DNA of 64,000 bases from Acridotheres tristis (taxonomy: Eukaryota > Chordata > Aves > Passeriformes > Sturnidae). The position numbers and the translations under genes are program-made. The DNA lies in NCBI GenBank assembly GCA_037013685.1, contig CM072892.1:3286001-3350000 (forward strand). Direction: 5' to 3'. Positions 45,401 to 55,108 of this stretch are shown in pieces; position 1 is the first letter of the stretch, and every line of letters starts with the position of its first letter. A model generated the notes under the pieces. It was not told where the DNA came from. It worked only from the letters and a program-made list of their open reading frames with translations, and searched no databases.

Positions 45401-46180
45401 TCTCCTTGCCTCGCTTCCTGAAGTTTCATTCCCACCTTTCAAAAACCTCTCTTGATTAAAGCATCGGCAGAACAGGACTTTTCCTGAGAAAATTCAAACC
45501 CCTTCTGTCTGCTAATCGAAACAAATATTCCCACCCTGTCCGAACACAGCCTCGCTCGGGCCGGGGAGGGAGGAAGAAGGGAACGCACGAGTGCCTATGC
45601 CAGAGCTTGAAAAGTTTCCATCAGAAAAGAGAAAGCAAAAGCGCTTCCTCTGCTCACCCAAACGAGAGAAGAATGGAAACTTTACCTGCACAGAGTTTAA
45701 CAAAGAAACCCCGAGATATTTGGGGAGGGAGGGGACAGCGAGACACACAGGTGATAACGCGGGCGCATCAGCTGCGTGATGCGGTGACGGGACAACGATG
45801 TTTAAAGAGATTTATTCCTCGGAATAACGCAGCCCCTCGGCTGGTACCCAAGCAGGACACTCCATCCCCGCCGCCCCGGGAGTCTCCCTACCCGCGATGG
45901 TCTCCTGGTAGCCCTTGGTGAAGAACTGCATGGCCGTGGCCGCTCTCCAGGGCGTCTTGAGCAGCCCCTGCCGCTGCGGGTCCTCTCCCAGCGCCCTGAG
46001 GATGGAGGTGTAGGCGGCGGCCAGGCCGGGCAGGCTCAGCTCGTTGTCCTCCTCGCTGCGGGGCCGCTCTCCCCTCCAGCCATCGGCGGTGCCGGTGCCC
46101 GGGGGGACGCTCGGTGACTCCGGGGAGGGCGGCGGCCGCTCCTGCCGAGCGCACCCGTTCCAGCGCCGCTCCGGCTCCAT
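27370..46180 (-). CDS. GCH1: GTP cyclohydrolase 1, complete, six coding exons
   Basis: GCH1 converts GTP to 7,8-dihydroneopterin triphosphate, the first and rate-limiting step of tetrahydrobiopterin synthesis in the cytosol. It works as a homodecamer and is feedback-regulated by GFRP. Coding exons in transcript order: 46180-45892, 35148-35039, 32904-32849, 29858-29827, 28908-28824 and 27496-27370. They total 699 nt, 232 residues plus TGA, against 250 in human; the difference lies in the variable N terminus. Zinc ligands are present at Cys123, His126 (in LCEHHLVPF) and Cys194 (in HMCMVMRG), matching human 141, 144 and 212. The conserved N-terminal core [12 protein letters not shown] and the C terminus [10 protein letters not shown] are also present. 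The start is the ATG at 46180, just downstream of a CpG-rich promoter. No frameshift or missing exon is seen. Confidence 0.98.
27888..27985. repeat. AT-rich simple repeat in GCH1 intron 5
   Basis: A block of tta/att repeats with an interrupting gggttgttgttattat section and a tttatttatttatt tract. It sits about 80 bp before the 22-23 bp minisatellite. Confidence 0.85.
28064..28816 (-). repeat. Minisatellite, 22-23 bp unit, about 33 copies, in GCH1 intron 5
   Basis: The plus-strand unit is ccctggaacacctgggatcc with a variable ca or catc junction, so spacing alternates between 22 and 23 bp. A few copies carry acacagagctgggatc variants. In the GCH1 sense direction each unit reads ccaggtgttccaggg. 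The array ends at the ggatcactcac that includes the exon 5 donor, so intron 5 is mostly this repeat. Short proteins predicted through it are artefacts. Confidence 0.96.
28824..28908 (-). CDS. GCH1: GCH1 exon 5
   Basis: The exon runs from acceptor ccctcag to donor gtgagt and encodes [16 protein letters not shown] and then GVGVVVEA, ending inside Thr191. The 22-23 bp minisatellite of intron 5 starts about 10 bp past this donor. Confidence 0.97.
28937..29055 (-). repeat. CR1 LINE 3' fragment, reverse orientation
   Basis: It contains cccagaatcccagaatggct, cttggaagggacattaaagc and cactagaccaggttgctgca, the reverse complement of CR1. It lies in GCH1 intron 4, 30 bp upstream of exon 5 in the transcript direction. 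Confidence 0.85.
29056..29826 (-). other. GCH1: GCH1 intron 4, remainder
   Basis: Apart from the CR1 copy next to exon 5, I recognise nothing in this intron. Confidence 0.7.
29827..29858 (-). CDS. GCH1: GCH1 exon 4, a 32-nt micro-exon
   Basis: One base completes Arg152, then [10 protein letters not shown], then the first base of Val163. The acceptor is cttttag and the donor gtaaac. It matches the 32-bp fourth exon of the human gene and is easily missed by automated prediction. Confidence 0.96.
29859..32848 (-). other. GCH1: GCH1 intron 3
   Basis: This 3.0-kb AT-rich intron has an A-rich simple tract at about 32647-32702. No exon, RNA gene or CR1 copy is evident. Confidence 0.75.
32849..32904 (-). 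CDS. GCH1: GCH1 exon 3
   Basis: Eighteen codons plus two bases ([18 protein letters not shown]) lie between acceptor tgtctag and donor gtgagt. The sequence is identical to vertebrate GCH1 as I recall it. Confidence 0.97.
32905..35038 (-). other. GCH1: GCH1 intron 2
   Basis: I see no recognisable gene or clear repeat family in this 2.1-kb intron. Confidence 0.75.
35039..35148 (-). CDS. GCH1: GCH1 exon 2, zinc site
   Basis: Two bases complete Asp97 and 36 codons follow, between acceptor tttcag and donor gtaact. The exon encodes [19 protein letters not shown] and then the zinc-binding CEHHLVPF. Residue 122, just before the zinc Cys, is Leu (TTG) where I recall Met in mammals and chicken. Confidence 0.97.
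36225..36478. repeat. Minisatellite, about 26-27 bp unit, in GCH1 intron 1
   Basis: The unit aacagtggtggtggtgacac followed by aaatct recurs about ten times, with variants aacagggatggtggcac. Unit length varies by loss of one gtg triplet. Confidence 0.92.
42618..42690 (-). repeat. CR1 LINE 3' tail, reverse orientation
   Basis: The sequence aagatcatgggatggttggg and then ctggaagggatccttcaagg matches a reverse-complement CR1 tail. It lies about 50 bp from a plus-strand CR1 copy. Confidence 0.8.
42740..43215 (+). repeat. CR1 LINE fragment, about 475 bp
   Basis: Ordered CR1 blocks on the plus strand are gagaaaaggaggctcagggg, aggtttagattggatattgg, catccctggaggaatttaaa and tggttggactcaatcttaga. It is one of the longer CR1 copies here and the same type as those at 49222-49600 and 52215-52615. 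Confidence 0.9.
45892..46180 (-). CDS. GCH1: GCH1 exon 1 coding part
   Basis: Ninety-six codons plus one base, from [10 protein letters not shown] to TKGYQETIA, end at donor gtaggg. Residues 1-32 are the variable Pro-rich N terminus. From [17 protein letters not shown] onward the sequence aligns without gaps to mammalian GCH1 as I recall it. The position of human Ser81 is Ala63 here. Confidence 0.96.
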
Positions 46181-46292
46181 GGAGCGGGGCCGTGCGGGCA
46201 GCGCTGAGCGCTGTGCCCGAACCGCAGCCGCCCCCGGGGCTGTCCCTGCCCGGCCCCAGCCCGGCCACAGCGCTCCCGGCCAGCGCCGCCGC

Positions 46293-46340
46293 TTTTATCC
46301 CGCCCGCGCCGCCCCCATTGGCCGCTTCCCCGCGATGTCA
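46293..46340 (-). promoter_or_regulatory. GCH1: GCH1 core promoter: CRE-like, CCAAT and TATA-like elements
   Basis: On the minus strand, in transcript order, lie TGACATCG (46340-46333, CRE-like), CCAAT (46321-46317), a GC-rich run and GGATAAAA (46300-46293). Mammalian GCH1 promoters have adjacent CRE and CCAAT elements that mediate cAMP induction, so the arrangement fits. A start site near 46265 and a 5'UTR of about 85 nt are inferred. Confidence 0.65.
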
Positions 46341-46377
46341 CCGCCGCTGTCGCGACAGGCGGGAGGGGCTGGGGGTG

Positions 46378-46600
46378 TCCGGGATGGGGGGGAACAGGGG
46401 GGATCCCTCGGGGTGAGATGTGGGATGGGGATACCGGGAGATGCCAGGGGATCCCTCGGAGTTAGATCTGGGATGGGGATACCGGGAGATGCCAGGGGAT
46501 CCTTTGGGGTGAGATCGGGGATGGGGATACCGGGAGATCCCAAGGGATCCCTTGGGTGAGATCTGGGATGAGGATAGTGGGAGATGCCAGGGGATCCCCG
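46378..46600 (+). repeat. Minisatellite, 48-bp unit, upstream of GCH1
   Basis: The unit gggatggggataccgggaga plus tgccaggggatccctcgg and a gtgagatct-type join recurs at 48-bp spacing (starts at 46422, 46470 and 46518). More diverged ggctgagat/ggggatcc repeats continue to about 47160. Because 48 is divisible by three, it yields a false 16-residue protein repeat. Confidence 0.9.
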
Positions 46601-47160
46601 GGCTGAGATCCGGGCTGGGGTATGGGGTATCTGAAGGGATCTCGGGGCTGGGAGTACAGGGGGATGCTCGGGGCTCGTGGGACTGAGGGATCCGAGGGGA
46701 TCCCCTCGAGCTGAGATCCGGGCTGGGAGTTCAGGGGGGTCCCCGGGCTGAGACTCAGGCTGAGGGTCGTGGGGATCTCTTGGCAGGGACTATGAGAATA
46801 TCCCAAGAGATCTCCAGGTCTGAGAATATGGGATCCTCTAGGATGAGTTGTGTGAGCAGGAGGGGATGCTCTGGGCTGGGGCTATGGGAGGATCCAGAGT
46901 GATCCCCAGGCTGAGACCTGGGCTGGAGGTCCAGAGGTTCCAGGAGGGAATCCCACGGACTGAGGTGTGCTGGGGGTATGGAGGGATCACTGGGGCTGAG
47001 GATATGGGGCAGCCCCGGGGCTGAGGGTTTGGAGGGGTCCCCGGGCTGAGATGTGTGATGGGGGTACGGGGGGGACCCCCCTCAGGCTGGGGGTATTGGG
47101 ATTCTCCAGGCTGAGGAGTGGGCTGGGGTTATGGGGGGATTCCCTGGGCTGAGACACGAG
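46601..47160 (+). repeat. Degenerate continuation of the GCH1-upstream repeat
   Basis: Loosely repeated phrases such as ggggctgagat, gtatgggg and ggatcccc recur at irregular spacing of about 45-65 bp. It looks like an older, decayed part of the 48-bp array. Confidence 0.6.
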
Positions 47161-49221
47161 CTGGGGATTCAGCCCCGAGCTGATGTAGGGTCCTGCCTCT
47201 CATCACCCCATGGTGGGGGAGGGCTGTGGGGAGCCCAGGGTGAGCAGCAAGGGAACGGGGATGGATGGGGCAGGTCCTGCTGGGATGCAGGTTTGTGCCC
47301 TGCACAGCAGCTCCCACCATCGTTCTCCATGTTCTCCCCATCGCCTCAAACTCCTAGAGCTGGTCCATTTCCCACCAGGGAAATGTTGGCACATCCTGCC
47401 CAGTCACTCCCTGGCACTGCTGGAATGCCACCACCACCATTCTGAGGAGCTGGAGGCCACTGGGGTTGGGATTCAGGCACCAGAATGATCCCAGGCATGG
47501 ACTGATCCTGCTTGGTCACCATTCCCACCACCTCATCCCAGCTGGTCTCCCATCCCTTCAAACCCCTGACTTTTGCAGACACCTTCCTGCTGCAGGGCTG
47601 GCACATTCCAATGTTTTCATATTCTCACCCAACATTCTGGAAATGTGCTAATTCTGATGACCAAGACCAAATATTTTGAAGTTTCTGTGGGGAACTTATT
47701 GGCATGTCACCCCAAAAGGTGGTTTGAGCATCCTGCATCCTCCTGGGCACTTTTGGGGCAAACCCAGCAGACAGAGCACAGCTTGGGTTCAAGTGCTGGA
47801 GCAGATTTTTGGAACACAGGTCCCCTCCAGCTGGAGTTATTCCAGGATTTTATGAGCTGGAAACTGGGTCTAAAGGCTCAGCTGAGCATAGGGTGAATGC
47901 TCCATCACCCAAGCACAAGCAGGGGGACTCATATTTTCTGGATTGCAATCAAATAAATGGCCAGGATCTAAAGGAGCCACAAACCCTTCTCTTCACACCA
48001 TCGGTCCTTAAGGCAGCAGGGACAAATTGTCCCTCCCTTGCCTAGGAAATGGCAAATTGCTGGGAAGATAAAGAGGGGAAGGAGCTGTCAGAGGGTGGGG
48101 TGTGACTCACTGGCTTTCCTCCTCCTCCTCCTGACACAAGAGCTGCATTTAACTAAGACAAGCAAGAGGAAGAAAAAAAGAAAAAGAAAAAAAATACCCC
48201 AGCAGCTGTAACACGCTCCACATTTCCATATTTATCATTTAGTTTCTGATCACAGGTTTTACCGGAAGAGTCAGGATGACTCAGGTGAAATCCAGGGCCC
48301 TGCAGCCAGCCAGGCTTTACTCGGTTTTATTGCCCCGGGCTCTGCTCAGGAACAGGAACTGCTGTACCAGAAGGATTTGGAGCCCTGAACTGCATCCCTG
48401 CTCCTCCCCAGGCACCCAACTCATTTCCCAATCCTCTGAGGATGTCCAAATCCTCTTTTTGAACCAGACAAGTTCCCTCACTAAACACATCCGTGTGCCT
48501 CTGCAGAAGGCTTGCCCTTCCCTTTGGATCCCGGCTGAGCAGGCACAGTTCAGAGGGCTGGGCAAGGCTCATGAGGAGCTCCAAACCGCGGAGACCTAAC
48601 CATCCATACAGAAAAGAGCTTAGCAAAGAGCATCTAAGCGTCTTGGCCCTCCCTAGTCTTTGCTCTCTTTGTTTTCTTGGAAAAGAAGAAGATAAGCTCC
48701 CTCCGGAGTCAGCCCCGGCTTTGTACCCGCGCTGTGGGAGCTGCTTGTAATTTTTCTCCTATTAATAGGGCAAGAAGGGCAGTTTCCAGCTTATTTACCA
48801 GCATGATCACTGCCTGGCTGTGCAGAAAACCGCTTTTTCTGAGGATGTTTGAGCAGAGGTTGCACACACGGGAGCTGATGAAAGCAGTTCTGTTAATGGC
48901 CTTTGCCAACACGGAATTAGTAGGTTCAGGTAATTGGGATTTGTGCCAGGATGTGGAAGGACACAGCCCAATGTCCAGCCACAGTGGGGTCCTCTCCCTC
49001 TGAAACACAACCCCACATCAGCTGTGTAAGAAGAAACACTAAGACCTGGCCTTTTGGGTTTTTGAAGTATGTTGTGATGAGATTTTATTGATATTTCCAT
49101 GTTATTTACACCCCATGCTCTCATTAAGCTTTCTCGAATAAGTTTTTCTTTGCTATTTTTGAATACATACAAAAAAAATGTGAAATACGGACTACAAACC
49201 AGAGGAATCAATTAATATTTA

Positions 49222-49600
49222 AGCCCATCAAGTCCAACCATTAACTCAGCACTGGCAAGGGCACCACTAACCCATGTCCCCAAGTGCCACATCCACAAGA
49301 TTTTTGAACACTTCCAGGGATGGTAATTCTACCACTATTCCAATGCCTGACCACCCTTTCAGTGAAGAAATTTTCCCTAATATCCAATCTAAACCTCCCC
49401 TGGCACAACTTGAGGCCATTCCCTGTCCTGTCCCTGTTCCCTGGGAGCAGAGCCCAAATCCCCCCGGCTGTCCCCTCCTGTCAGGGAGTTGTGCAGAACC
49501 ACAGGGTCCCCCCTGAGCCTCCTTTTCTCCCTTTCCCAGCTCCCTCAGCTGCTCCTCACAGGATTTGTGCTCCAGACCTTCCCCTAGAGGGAATGTGCCC
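49222..49600 (-). repeat. CR1 LINE fragment, reverse orientation
   Basis: It begins agcccatcaagtccaaccat and continues through ccctaatatccaatctaaac and cctgagcctccttttctccc, the reverse complement of the CR1 sequence at 42740-43215. About 380 bp. Confidence 0.9.
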
Positions 49601-51609
49601 TGTTTTTCTCTCCCCTGCTTGCTTAGAGCTTCGAGGATATTTTCACTGTTTAAAGAGAAGAAATTCTTAAAGATCAGCAAAACAGGGAGTGCAAAAAATC
49701 CTGACGCTGTAACTTGAATTATTTTCAAATGTAGAATAAGGTTTAGAGGAGGTGAAAGCCCTGTGCAGCCACTGAAGGGTGCTGGGAAGTTCCTGAAAGA
49801 GCCAGGGGATGCTGCTGGTGGCCAAGGTCCATGGGAAAGCCTTTCAGAGGCCTCTTAGAAAGTGGGGAAATACCAAACAGGGACAGGATGGAGCAAGTCT
49901 GTGTTCAGGCTCCTGCTCCTTGGCCTGCTTTAATCTGCAGAGCTTCCTCGTGGCTTTGGTGGCATTGAGTGGGACCCAGCTGGGAAGGGCTGGAGCATCG
50001 TTCCCTGTGTGCAAAAGGTGCTGCTTCCCAGGGTTGGAGGAGTGGAGTCCCCAAAAGAAACCTCTCCCTGCCAAAGCTGAGGAGGAAATACCCCGGGCAG
50101 TCCTCACTGGGGCAGATGAAACCATCAAAAAGGTGTTTCAAAGGGAATTTCTGCACCAACAGCTGCTAAAAATTTGTCAGAATAAACAGGAATCATGCAC
50201 CACCTGGTTTTCTTCTGTCAGCTACAAAATGGGATCATTCAGGACTGGGCTCAGAGCTTAAAGTTAGAGATGATGGATTCGCCTCTCTCAATCCAGCTGT
50301 GCCGACCCAGCACATCATTAACAGCTCAAGCAGCAAAAGAGCAAAGCAGATCAATCCTGCTGTTAACAGCAAGCCAGGACGTGGCCCCAACGTGATCCTG
50401 GGATAATTGCTGAGCCCACAGAGGCAATGGATGGCAACATCCCAGCCTGTGGACATCCTTCCTATGCTCTGGAAACACGGCCTGAGATTTATCAGCCCCT
50501 GGAATCACAGTGCGTCAGTTCAAAGAGTGAATCACGAGCAGTTTAATTCTATTACCCAGAATAACGAGCAAAATTGATTACAGGCTCCTAAAATACTAAT
50601 CTGTTACAGGAGGATTTGTTGCTCCATGAGGACAGAGGATGCCCAGGGTCTGGGGGATTTCTGCACTTTTAATTCCTGGGCAGGGTCTCACATTTTAGGG
50701 ATGAGACTGGGGGTGGAGGCAGCAGTTTTGCCCTGCCCCAGCTTTCCCTTCCTGCCCTCACAGAGCAAGGACACAGGATCTCTTGCCAATGGGCCTTTCC
50801 TCCCCAAAATCCGGAAAACTTCAGAAGGATTGGCCTGGGTAGGCTGTAGCAGGTGAATTCATATTTATACTAACATAACATATATAACATATATGTTATG
50901 TATGAAAATAACACAAGTCTCCTGGCTCTCATGGACCTGTTCCCAACAGAAGCTACCTGACATCAGCCAGGATGATCTTTAGGTCCCTCCATTCCATCCC
51001 ATCCCAAAGCCAAGGGTGGCTTTGGACTCACAGCCCAGGCAGGTGGGAACAGCAGCCGTGTCCCTGCATCGCTTCCCTCAATTGCTCCTCACTGTTATTA
51101 CCCCAAGATATCGATAATGTGATTTGGAGACCAGACTGTTCCCTGGCAACACATGGCTTGAAACTATTCCTGCAAATTTTCCCTGCCATTCGTGTCCAAT
51201 TGAGTCAGGATCAAGTGTCTCTTTTCACAGCCTGGGTCGGTATTTGTGTTTTGCCTGCCTTTAAGTAAATTATTTCCTATTAAATTTGTTTGGCAGCATT
51301 CAGCCGAGCACGTTTAGTGCAACAACCAGGCAGAGGGAGAAGCCAGATCTGCTGTTCTCTGTCAAAGAACTCCATGAGGCACCCAGCTTCCCCACAGGCA
51401 GCTCCCACAACCCATCTGCTCCCTGGATTATCCAGCCAGGACCACCAGGTCACTCCATGACCAGCAGTTTGTTTTTTGGAAGGAAGCTGAGGTGCATCTC
51501 ATATCCAGAGGATCTCTGAGAGGGGAAATCTTGTCCAAATACAGATTCTCCTTTACTCAGCTCTACCCTGAGAATCCAAGAGTGATGGATCCATCCTGAC
51601 TCTCCCATT

Positions 51610-51690
51610 CCACAGAATCATTTGGCTTGGAAAAGATCACCAAGTCCAAACCCAATCACTGGGATTTCTAACACAGCCAAAGAAGAAACA
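51610..51690 (-). repeat. CR1 LINE 3' tail, reverse orientation
   Basis: A short copy starts ccacagaatcatttggcttg and continues gaaaagatcaccaagtccaa, diverged CR1 3' sequence in reverse. Confidence 0.7.
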
Positions 51691-52214
51691 TCCTGAAGAT
51701 TCCTTGGCACAGTTTCCAAGTTCCTGGTTCTCCAGAAGAAAGGTGGCAAATTTAGGACAAGCAAGCATTTCTGAAGACTTCAGTGAATTTCTACTGAATT
51801 ATTGTTTAAAAAAAAAAAAAAGATTGAAAACATGCAAACAAACAAAAAACCAAAACCAGGTAGTAGAGATTTACCTGTTTTCACTTGAAAATCCATTCCA
51901 CATTTTCTGTTTCTTGGTCTGGCATTTCATTTCCACTCGAATTAGGATTTATCTTTACCCCTGTCCTGGTGCTGTTGCTGGATGAGTGCTCCCCGTTCCT
52001 GCTCAGCACAGCTCCCTGGAAGGCTCCAGGTGATGGAGGATGTATTTGTAGCTCTGCCTGGAGCTGTGTAATAGAGCAAAACCCATCTTTGATGATAGAA
52101 ATGTAACAGCAGCCTCATGGGAGATGATTCTCCCAGCACTAAAGCAGATGGAATATTCACTGCCATGGTCTCAAGAGCCCATTTGCTGTTTATTTTATGG
52201 CCATGGACACCAGG

Positions 52215-52615
52215 GAATAAGTCCTGGGAGGAGCAGCTGAGGGAGCCTGGAGAAAAGGAGGCTCGGGGGGATCTTCTGGCTCTCCACAACCCCCTGACAG
52301 GAGGGGACAGCCCAGGAGAGGAGTCAGGCTCTGCTCCCAGGGGACAAAGGACAGGATGAGAGGAAGAAGCCTTCAGCTGTAGTGGAGGGTTTAGATTGGA
52401 TATTAGGAAAAAATTATTCATGGGAAGGGTTCTCAGGCACTGGCACAGCTGCCCAGGGCAGTGGTGGATCCTCATCCCTGGAGGGATTTAAATTCCATGT
52501 GGATGTGGCACTTGGTGACAAGGGTCAGTGGTGGCCTTGGCAGTGCTGAGGAATGGTTGGACCTGATGGCCTTGGAGGTTTATTCCAACCTTAAAAAATT
52601 CCATGATTCCACCCA
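52215..52615 (+). repeat. CR1 LINE fragment, about 400 bp
   Basis: Plus-strand CR1 blocks are gagaaaaggaggctcggggg, gtttagattggatattagga, catccctggagggatttaaa and tggttggacctgatggcctt, ending ccatgattcc. It is the same type as the copy at 42740-43215. Confidence 0.9.
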
Positions 52616-53696
52616 CAGTCATGCAGCTCTGATGGAAATTTTCAGATCTGGTGTTGGTAACAGCTCTGCATCTCTAGCCTGCCCTGAGATCCAGACTGTG
52701 ACCCCAAGGCTGGGGCCATTGGGTCTGATGAAACCCACAAATGTTACACTGCAAAAACTGTTACACAGGGAGAAAAAACACATGGAGATCAGGGCCCTGC
52801 ATGATGCTGCCAAACATCCCCAGTGATTTCTACGAAACCACCCCCTAAATCCAGGAACCTCCTTCTAAACCGACCTTTGGTGTGTTTGTTCAGAAAACCT
52901 GTGTGATTGCAAACGTTCAGCTCCCAGAAAACTCCCCTGGAAGTTTATTTTGGCTGTTTCCTCCCTCCACGGGGAGCCAAAAGGACTTTGGATGCTCTGT
53001 AGGACCAGTTGTTTGCAGCAGTGGATGCTTCCCCAGCTCCCCTGGAAGTCTTCCCTGCCCACTTCCAACATCAGATCTATAGAAAGGGCTCTGGGCAGGC
53101 AGCCCAAACATGGATTTTGGATGTGGATGACAAGAATTACCTGGAAAATCTCCCAGCACCAACCCACAGTCTAGGAGAAAGAAAACATTTCAGTTCACCA
53201 AGCCCAGTGATTTTTCATCAGCATGTTTTCATTACCACTGCAATCCCATTATTTCCCCAATACAGCCAAATAGGCTTTACTAGCTAAAAACAAATCCCAG
53301 TCTCTGATACATTAATTTCTTCCTAATAATGCAGAAAAATCAGAATGCTTCCTCCATTATGTCACTGCAAAAAATCATTATTTATGTTCAATATTTCTTG
53401 CTGTCCACTATCAGCTTAAACAAATAAAATGTGAAATGACAGATAAGAACTGTGGATAACAGAAGTATGGAAGTTGTCAGGTCTTCAGGATTTTTTGTTT
53501 GTATTTCCCATCCCTGGTGACATCACGACCCTCTTTTTTACTGTTTTCTCCAAAATGACCTACAACCATTGCTAAAATAGCCTAATAAAACACTTGTGGT
53601 AAAATTTAATGGTTTTTAGTGTAATCTCACTCAATCTTCAATTCACAGATTTCAAGGTTTAAAGTGTGCTTTGAATGGAAAGTCATTTGCCTTTTA

Positions 53697-53948
53697 TAGA
53701 ACCAAAGAATTGTTAAGGTTGTAAAAGATCTTTAGGATCATCAAGTTTAACTGATGTATTTTCAGTAATAATCACAATGGTTTGGGTGGGAAGGGACCTT
53801 AAAGCTCATCCAGTTCCATCCCCTGCCATGGCCAGGGACACCTTCCACTGTCCCAGGTTGTTCCAAGTGTCCAACCTGGCCTTGGACAATTCCAGGGATC
53901 CAGGGGCAGCCACAGCTTCTCTGGGCACCCTGTGCCAGTATGAAGAGG
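53697..53948 (-). repeat. CR1 LINE copies, reverse orientation
   Basis: A degraded tail at 53697-53760 is followed by a better copy from 53776: tggtttgggtgggaaggga, aaagctcatccagttccatc and ccaggggcagccacagcttc. The second has the form I associate with passerine CR1-J. Confidence 0.85.
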
Positions 53949-54074
53949 AAGGAAAGTAGAAAACAATGAAAGGCTGTGTAAAAACAGGAAAAGAAGTTGA
54001 GAACTCTTAAGTCTCAGCTGTTATGCTAAAAAGTTGCATTACTTTAACTGATCTGAGAAAACATTTCAAAATTT

Positions 54075-54907
54075 GAGTTTGCTTCAAATACATTTATTGG
54101 ACAGAGTGCCCTGTCTCCAGAGGAGGGTAAAACCAACTGACTGCCTTAGGGCTGGTAGGTAGAAATCTGTTTACTTTAATTACAACTACAAAGAAGAGTC
54201 TACCACCTTGAAGAAAGAAACAGGCACATTTTATTTAAAGAAATAAACATTAAAGAAACAAATGTTAGAAACATTACAAGTTCTGAGCAGTTTCTGGATC
54301 CTGCTGAGGCATGGATTGGGAAAGCACCTTTTCACAGTCTGGAATGCCTTGGCTTTGCACACCTGACCTTCCTAACTCAGCTCCTGCTCTGGTTTTCTAT
54401 CCCTGCCCACATCAGGCTCTGCCACTGCCACAGATGCTGAAAATGCAGCTTAACATGTTGCTGGTGTTCAGCTTTCTCCTCCTCACACCCATTTCCTTGA
54501 GTGCCTTATTCTCAAGGCAGTAGGGATGGTAGGGAAGGCATTATTTTGTCTCTCTAAAACCACAGGGCAGATTTTGGACATAGTTTACCCTCCCCAGAAG
54601 GATGAATCTGCATTTAGCACCCAATATCACTGGTAACAAGGCACACAGGGTGTACCACAGCTACACTGCACTGCTCAGGGCTGTGCTGCCAGGGAACAGG
54701 CCCATGAGCAGGAACTTGTAAAAGATTGTGAGAGGGGATTCAACATTCCTCTCAAAAATTGATAATAAAACACTTCCTATCAGACTATTTGGAGCCAGGC
54801 ACTCTTTTTGCCAGTGCTCTTCGAGCATGGCAGCCAATTCCTCAACACAGAGGAATTTCTTCCATGAATGCTTTCAGAACACAGACACTGAGAAGACACC
54901 ACTTCAT
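54075..54907 (-). other. WDHD1: WDHD1 3'UTR
   Basis: Non-coding sequence follows the WDHD1 stop on the minus strand. AATAAA occurs at 54235-54230 and 54098-54093, about 0.67 and 0.81 kb after the stop. The more distal end, near 54075, stops just short of a CR1 copy. The boundary is inferred. Confidence 0.55.
54093..54098 (-). terminator. WDHD1: Candidate WDHD1 poly(A) signal (AATAAA)
   Basis: A canonical AATAAA on the minus strand lies about 810 nt after the stop. A second at 54235-54230 could be used instead. Confidence 0.45.
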
Positions 54908-55108
54908 TCAGCTCTGCTTGAAGGCAAAAGCTGACAATCTGTTGTTTGTGGATGGATCTAAAGGCTTGGATTTCTTGGATGCATTTGTGTCCTCGGATTT
55001 CTGCTCCTGGCTCTTTTTCTCTTCTTCTTCCTCAGCTGTGGAACGCTTCCGCTTTTTGTCTTCTGCTAAGTCACTGACTCTTCCTCCTCTTGCTTTCTCA
55101 GTCCACAC
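54908..55108 (-). CDS. WDHD1: WDHD1 last coding exon and stop
   Basis: Sixty-six codons in phase 0 start VWTEKARGGRV, completing the HMG box. They continue with EDKKRKRS, an acidic KSQEQKSED section, then KKSKPLDPSTNNRLSAFAFK and TGA. The LSAFAFKQ end is diagnostic of WDHD1. Confidence 0.97.
   Translation of the reverse strand: MWTEKARGGRVSDLAEDKKRKRSTAEEEEEKKSQEQKSEDTNASKKSKPLDPSTNNRLSAFAFKQS

Larger units (their letters stand above)
35149..45891 (-). other. GCH1: GCH1 intron 1
   Basis: This 10.7-kb first intron holds a 26-27 bp repeat at 36225-36478 and two abutting CR1 copies in opposite orientation at 42618-43215. The rest has no recognised feature. A large first intron is normal for vertebrate GCH1. 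Confidence 0.8.
45850..46400. promoter_or_regulatory. GCH1: CpG island over GCH1 exon 1 and promoter
   Basis: The segment is strongly GC-rich with many CpG dinucleotides, unlike the flanking AT-rich intron. It covers GCH1 exon 1 and its 5' flank, the usual layout for this gene. Confidence 0.8.
47161..54074. other. Intergenic region between GCH1 promoter and WDHD1 3' end
   Basis: There is no credible gene on either strand. The contents are CR1 copies at 49222-49600, 51610-51690, 52215-52615 and 53697-53948, an A run near 51810 and a perfect 12-bp palindrome at 50874-50900. Distal GCH1 regulatory elements could lie here, but nothing in the sequence identifies them. Confidence 0.7.

Noticed and set aside
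46044..46559. Plus-strand open frame of 171 codons antisense to GCH1 exon 1
   Set aside because: It is a GC-rich shadow of exon 1 that runs into the 48-bp tandem array. It has no recognisable domain.
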